Part shown: piece by piece, positions 6,553 to 8,980 of the stretch
How the letters are laid out: the number at the start of each line of letters is the position of its first letter
How positions within the stretch are numbered: the stretch's first letter is position 1
Source of the DNA: an uncultured Enterococcus sp.
GTDB lineage: Bacteria; Bacillota; Bacilli; Lactobacillales; Enterococcaceae
Assembly (NCBI GenBank): GCA_946409145.1
Contig: CAMJVA010000054.1
Span: 1-8,980, forward strand
Direction of reading: 5' to 3'
DNA length: 8,980 nt
Position numbers and translations under genes: made by a program
Notes under the pieces: generated by a model
Seen by the model: the letters and a program-made list of their open reading frames with translations, nothing else
Told to the model about the DNA's origin: nothing
The model's database searches: none

Positions 6553-7047
6553 ATGGAAGAGCAATTGCAATATGACACTAGCTTTCGCTTTAAATGGGGC
6601 GTTGGATTTTTAATTGAAATGCTAGAAAATACTTTAAAATTAAGTCCTGATTTATTGCTAACAACCCCTTATTATGCCTTAGAAGGAAATGTTTATACTT
6701 ACAACAGTACAGAAAAAATGTTCACTGAAAGTGAAGGCTTAGTTTTAGAAGGTACTGGGACAAATTTCGTTTTAAAATTAGCTAAAGATGATTTTGATCG
6801 AATGGTAGCTTTTAATGAAGACGATCCTGCCCATTTAAAAGAACAATTGATTACAGAATTTTCTAATACAGACCAAGTGGTGGATGAAAGTCGTCTCACT
6901 TTACTTCATGAAACTTACGATAACATGCCTTTATTAGATACTATTTTAACGTACACTAATTTATCTTTAAATTTTCCAGACGAAAATACTTTAATCATTG
7001 AAGATCCCGCTCCACAAAAAATCGATCCAGCTTATCATTTAGTGTAA
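6553..7047 (+). CDS. Uncharacterised acidic 164-aa protein
   Basis: I do not recognise this protein. It is soluble, acidic, and has no signal peptide or membrane segment. The N-terminus (FRFKWGVGFLIEMLENTLKL, residues 11-30) looks like an amphipathic helix. The middle is strand-like, with LLTTPYYALEGNVYTY (35-50) and GLVLEGTGTNFVLKLAKDD (62-80), followed by an acidic helical stretch and a C-terminal strand NTLIIEDP. The mix of short strands around aromatic residues suggests a small alpha/beta fold. The start at 6553 is chosen from its ribosome site and from the promoter that overlaps the earlier ATG. It is monocistronic: own promoter, own terminator, divergent from the MATE gene and convergent with the 440-aa gene. 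Coding character is clear from codon use and the regulatory signals, but function is unknown. Confidence 0.8.
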   Translation: MEEQLQYDTSFRFKWGVGFLIEMLENTLKLSPDLLLTTPYYALEGNVYTYNSTEKMFTESEGLVLEGTGTNFVLKLAKDDFDRMVAFNEDDPAHLKEQLITEFSNTDQVVDESRLTLLHETYDNMPLLDTILTYTNLSLNFPDENTLIIEDPAPQKIDPAYHLV

Positions 7048-7068
7048 AATTTTTAATTTCTTGAACCT

Positions 7069-7115
7069 AAAAAGAGCCCCTTTCCTAGATTTTTCTGGAA
7101 AAGAGCTCTTTTTTT
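7069..7115. terminator. Bidirectional terminator between convergent genes
   Basis: AAAAAGAGC (7069-7077) pairs with GCTCTTTTT (7105-7113), enclosing a 3x3 internal loop and an inner TTTCC/GGAAA stem. T runs follow in both directions. It lies 21 bases after the 164-aa stop and about 35 bases beyond the 440-aa stop on the opposite strand, so it can serve both. Confidence 0.9.
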
Positions 7116-7150
7116 AAGTTAAGGAAGAAGCTTTTCAATTTTTTTTACAT

Positions 7151-8473
7151 TTAAATCATTTGGGCTAAAATTTTTTCTTTATGTGGGAGATTTAGTTTAT
7201 CAAAAGTTGTAAAAATAACTTGAAGCTTTTGCCCATTTTTTTCAAATTGGAGACTATATTCTTTAGAAAATCTTTTTCTTTTAATCTCTGTATCGGAAAA
7301 TTCATTTTTCAATAGATCAATAGGTAAATTGTCTAAGGCATCTTTTGGTAAATAAATCATTAAAATCCGTTCAAAATCTTGAAAATTCTCATCTTCCACC
7401 TTCACTTCTAATAACCGACGAATGTGATATGCTAAAGCTTTTAGACCAAAGTCCAAGGTTTTATAAGGATTGAGCACTTGAAAAGCAACCATTTGACTTT
7501 TCCTTTCATCCATCCAAGGGAAAAAAGCCTTGGCATTTAAATATCCTCGGAGCACATCTACTTTTTTCTCTCCAGAAGAAAGAGCAACTGTTCGCGTAAT
7601 AAATAAGGTTGCTTTTGATTTCACTTCTGGTTGAAAATAATCATTACGATACTGAACACATTGGAGATAATCCCCGGTTTTAAAATATTCAATTCGCGGC
7701 TCTTTTAAAAGCCCAACGCCATTTTCTAAAGACAAATGACAAATACCTAATTGCTCACTGTATAAAAGGGCGCCATGAAGATTTCTTGGTGCTTCTTCTT
7801 TATAAGGATCTTTAAAAAGCATAGTCTTAATTGTTTTTTGTGGACTGTCAGAAAAATACTGAATTTTTTCCACTTCTTGGGCTTCTAAAAAAATTTCTTT
7901 TGGCACTACTTTTTCATATTCCTTAGAAACATACATTAACCAACAAGAGGTAAACAGCAAATCTTCATAATACAAATCACAACCAGGAAATTGGCTACAG
8001 TCTACTAAAATTTCTCCTTGACTATTTTTATATTTTGCCAACTTTTCCTGCTCAAAATGAGATTCAAAGGTTCTTTTGGCTATTTTTTTAACATTACTGT
8101 GTAAGTATTCTCTTTCAGCTCTACCATAACCGTATAAACCGTACTGTTGTTGCCAAAGATCAGAAAAATCAAGGAGTAAAGGGGCATACTGGTAAAAGGT
8201 GTCTTGAGTTAGAATAAATTTTAAGGTCACCGCATTTTGAGTAATTTCTGCATTAAATGTCCCCACTTCTGTTTGGAAAAAATAATTTTCCTGAGAAAAA
8301 TCTCCTGCTTTTACTTGAGCGTAAAATTTTTCTAAGGAACTCCTTGAAGAATTTTCTTCTGTTAAATAACGCATAAGCGTGAGCCCTTTTAAAAGTGCTT
8401 CCTGAAGTTTTTCAAGCTTTAAATCACAAGACTGATGAAATAAAAAAAAGCGGGTTGAACGAAGGGTTTCCAT
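7151..8473 (-). CDS. Uncharacterised 440-aa soluble protein
   Basis: I do not recognise a family or any catalytic signature. The protein has no signal peptide and no membrane helix. It is rich in aromatic and lysine/glutamate residues. Notable stretches are LWQQQYGLYGYGRAEREYLH (106-125), a cysteine-containing DCSQFPGCDLYYEDLLFTSCW (158-178; C159, C165, C177), GYLNAKAFFPWMDERKSQ (310-327), and a C-terminal QFEKNGQKLQVIFTTFDKL (409-427). The pattern of alternating helices and amphipathic strands suggests several globular domains. An in-frame GTG nine bases upstream overlaps the AAGGTGAG ribosome site, so the ATG at 8473 is taken as the start. It is alone in its transcription unit and divergent from the 51-aa gene. 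Base composition matches its neighbours, with no sign of recent transfer. Confidence 0.85.
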   Translation of the reverse strand: METLRSTRFFLFHQSCDLKLEKLQEALLKGLTLMRYLTEENSSRSSLEKFYAQVKAGDFSQENYFFQTEVGTFNAEITQNAVTLKFILTQDTFYQYAPLLLDFSDLWQQQYGLYGYGRAEREYLHSNVKKIAKRTFESHFEQEKLAKYKNSQGEILVDCSQFPGCDLYYEDLLFTSCWLMYVSKEYEKVVPKEIFLEAQEVEKIQYFSDSPQKTIKTMLFKDPYKEEAPRNLHGALLYSEQLGICHLSLENGVGLLKEPRIEYFKTGDYLQCVQYRNDYFQPEVKSKATLFITRTVALSSGEKKVDVLRGYLNAKAFFPWMDERKSQMVAFQVLNPYKTLDFGLKALAYHIRRLLEVKVEDENFQDFERILMIYLPKDALDNLPIDLLKNEFSDTEIKRKRFSKEYSLQFEKNGQKLQVIFTTFDKLNLPHKEKILAQMI

Positions 8474-8493
8474 TTTTCTCACCTTCTTTTCTC

Positions 8494-8510
8494 ATTATAT
8501 TCTAATTATA
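8494..8510 (-). promoter_or_regulatory. Two overlapping -10 boxes upstream of the 440-aa gene
   Basis: The minus strand has two perfect TATAAT hexamers, at 8510-8505 and 8499-8494. The first has TTGGTA 18 bases upstream and would give a leader of about 25 bases. The second has AAGACA 16 bases upstream and would give about 14 bases. Either fits the ATG at 8473; which is used cannot be decided. Confidence 0.55.
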
Positions 8511-8544
8511 ACCTATGTCTTTTTTATTTACCAAAAAAGAACTC

Positions 8545-8573
8545 TTTACAAATGAAAAGAAAACATAGATAAT
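8545..8573 (+). promoter_or_regulatory. Strong promoter of the 51-aa gene
   Basis: TTTACA (8545-8550), a spacer of exactly 17 bases and GATAAT (8568-8573) match the sigma-A consensus at five of six positions in each box. Transcription would begin near 8580, giving a leader of about 23 bases. Confidence 0.78.
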
Positions 8574-8602
8574 CAAGACAAATTCATGAAGGAGGCGCTA
8601 CA

Positions 8603-8758
8603 ATGGGTTTAAAATTTCAAAAAGAAGACAATTTAGATAAAATGCTGGAAAATTTTGTCACCTTACCTTCTGATCAGAAAGTTAAAGAAGAAGATCCTAT
8701 CTTAAAAAAAGCCATGGAAAATTTTGACAAAAAAGAAAAAAAAGATACTAAAAAATAA
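8603..8758 (+). CDS. Small lysine-rich 51-aa protein
   Basis: A short ORF starting MGLKFQKEDNLDKMLENF and ending in a lysine-rich tail (DKKEKKDTKK). It is highly charged, has no membrane segment and no signal peptide. A related motif appears twice: MLENF at residues 14-18 and AMENF at 37-41, each followed by a short polar stretch, which hints at two short helices. It is well supported as a gene despite its size: near-consensus promoter, AAGGAGG seven bases before the ATG, and a perfect terminator that begins in its last codons. Small proteins of this general look, annotated as the SPJ_0845 family, exist in streptococci and enterococci; I recall this only loosely and cannot confirm membership. 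It converges on engB. Function unknown. Confidence 0.82.
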   Translation: MGLKFQKEDNLDKMLENFVTLPSDQKVKEEDPILKKAMENFDKKEKKDTKK

Positions 8759-8792
8759 AGGAATGAGGCGTGGCCTCATTCCTTTATTTTTT
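8750..8792. terminator. Bidirectional terminator, perfect 20-bp inverted repeat
   Basis: Bases 8750-8769 and 8773-8792 are perfect reverse complements around a 3-base GTG loop. A GC-rich core (GGAATGAGGC) is flanked by A and T runs, so each strand ends in six T. The left arm covers the last two lysine codons and the stop of the 51-aa gene. The right arm ends eight bases from the engB stop. It can terminate both convergent genes. Confidence 0.95.
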
Positions 8793-8800
8793 AAATATTT

Positions 8801-8980
8801 TTATAAATAACTTTCAATAACTTCCCAAGCCTCGTCTAAGCCAGTTTTATCCACTGCTGAAAAAGGAACTAACACATCATTAGGATCCATATCCAAAGTT
8901 TTTTTAATCACATTTTTGTGACTTTCCCGTTGATTTCTAGGAATTTTATCCACTTTTGTCGCCACCACAATCACCGGCAA
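8801..8980 (-). CDS. engB: Ribosome biogenesis GTPase EngB (YsxC/YihA), C-terminal part
   Basis: Only the last 59 residues are in the window; the gene continues beyond base 8980. They read LPVIVVATKVDKIPR at the start, with the G4 motif TKVD, then a helix NVIKKTLDMDP, the G5 motif PFSAVDKTGLDEAW, and end in VIESYL. The spacing and wording match the C-terminus of EngB/YsxC, an essential GTPase needed for late 50S subunit maturation. Most other TRAFAC GTPases continue with a further domain after G5; EngB ends here, as this protein does. In Firmicutes engB commonly follows clpX or lon, which would lie outside this window. The P-loop and switch regions cannot be inspected. Confidence 0.93.
   Translation of the reverse strand: MPVIVVATKVDKIPRNQRESHKNVIKKTLDMDPNDVLVPFSAVDKTGLDEAWEVIESYL

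Noticed and set aside
1..8980. CRISPR array, insertion sequence, phage or toxin-antitoxin module
   Set aside because: No regularly spaced direct repeats, transposase or integrase motifs, or paired toxin-antitoxin genes were found; gene content and base composition look like ordinary chromosome.

Overview
The window is AT-rich Firmicutes chromosome, most likely from the Lactobacillales and probably an Enterococcus-like genus (Enterococcus, Tetragenococcus, Melissococcus or Vagococcus). The evidence is low GC, strong AGGAGG-type ribosome binding sites, TATAAT promoters, stem-plus-T-tract terminators, and a yqeG-yqeH-yhbY-nadD-yqeK-rsfS cluster that lacks the aroE gene found between yqeH and yhbY in Bacillus subtilis. 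The genus is an inference; no rRNA or marker phylogeny is available here. No mobile element, CRISPR array, tRNA or rRNA was seen.

Right to left on the minus strand. The right edge (8801-8980) holds the 3' end of engB (ysxC/yihA), a ribosome-assembly GTPase. It converges with a 51-aa lysine-rich ORF (8603-8758, +) that has its own near-consensus promoter, and both end at one perfect 20-bp inverted-repeat terminator (8750-8792). Divergent from the small gene is an unrecognised soluble 440-aa protein (7151-8473, -). This converges on an unrecognised acidic 164-aa protein (6553-7047, +) across a bidirectional terminator (7069-7115).

The 164-aa gene is divergent from a MATE-family efflux transporter (5045-6415, -). 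The 137 bp between their starts carry two promoters and a cre-like (CcpA) site. Below the transporter is a bidirectional hairpin, then a signal-peptide-less GH13 alpha-amylase (3436-4923, -), which resembles the cytoplasmic AmyA type.

The left third is a compact housekeeping operon on the minus strand: yqeG (HAD phosphatase-like), yqeH (circularly permuted GTPase for the 30S subunit), yhbY (CRM-domain RNA binding), nadD (NAD synthesis), yqeK (HD-domain Ap4A hydrolase) and the start of rsfS (ribosome silencing factor), which runs off the left edge. Start and stop codons overlap or lie within a few bases, so the genes are probably co-transcribed. Together they couple ribosome assembly and silencing with NAD and dinucleotide metabolism.

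No clear new multi-gene system is visible. The points most worth checking are: the only good promoter seen for the yqe operon lies upstream of an intrinsic terminator that sits in its leader (3352-3402); the cre-like site at the MATE promoter; and three unrecognised proteins (440, 164 and 51 aa), each in its own apparent transcription unit.
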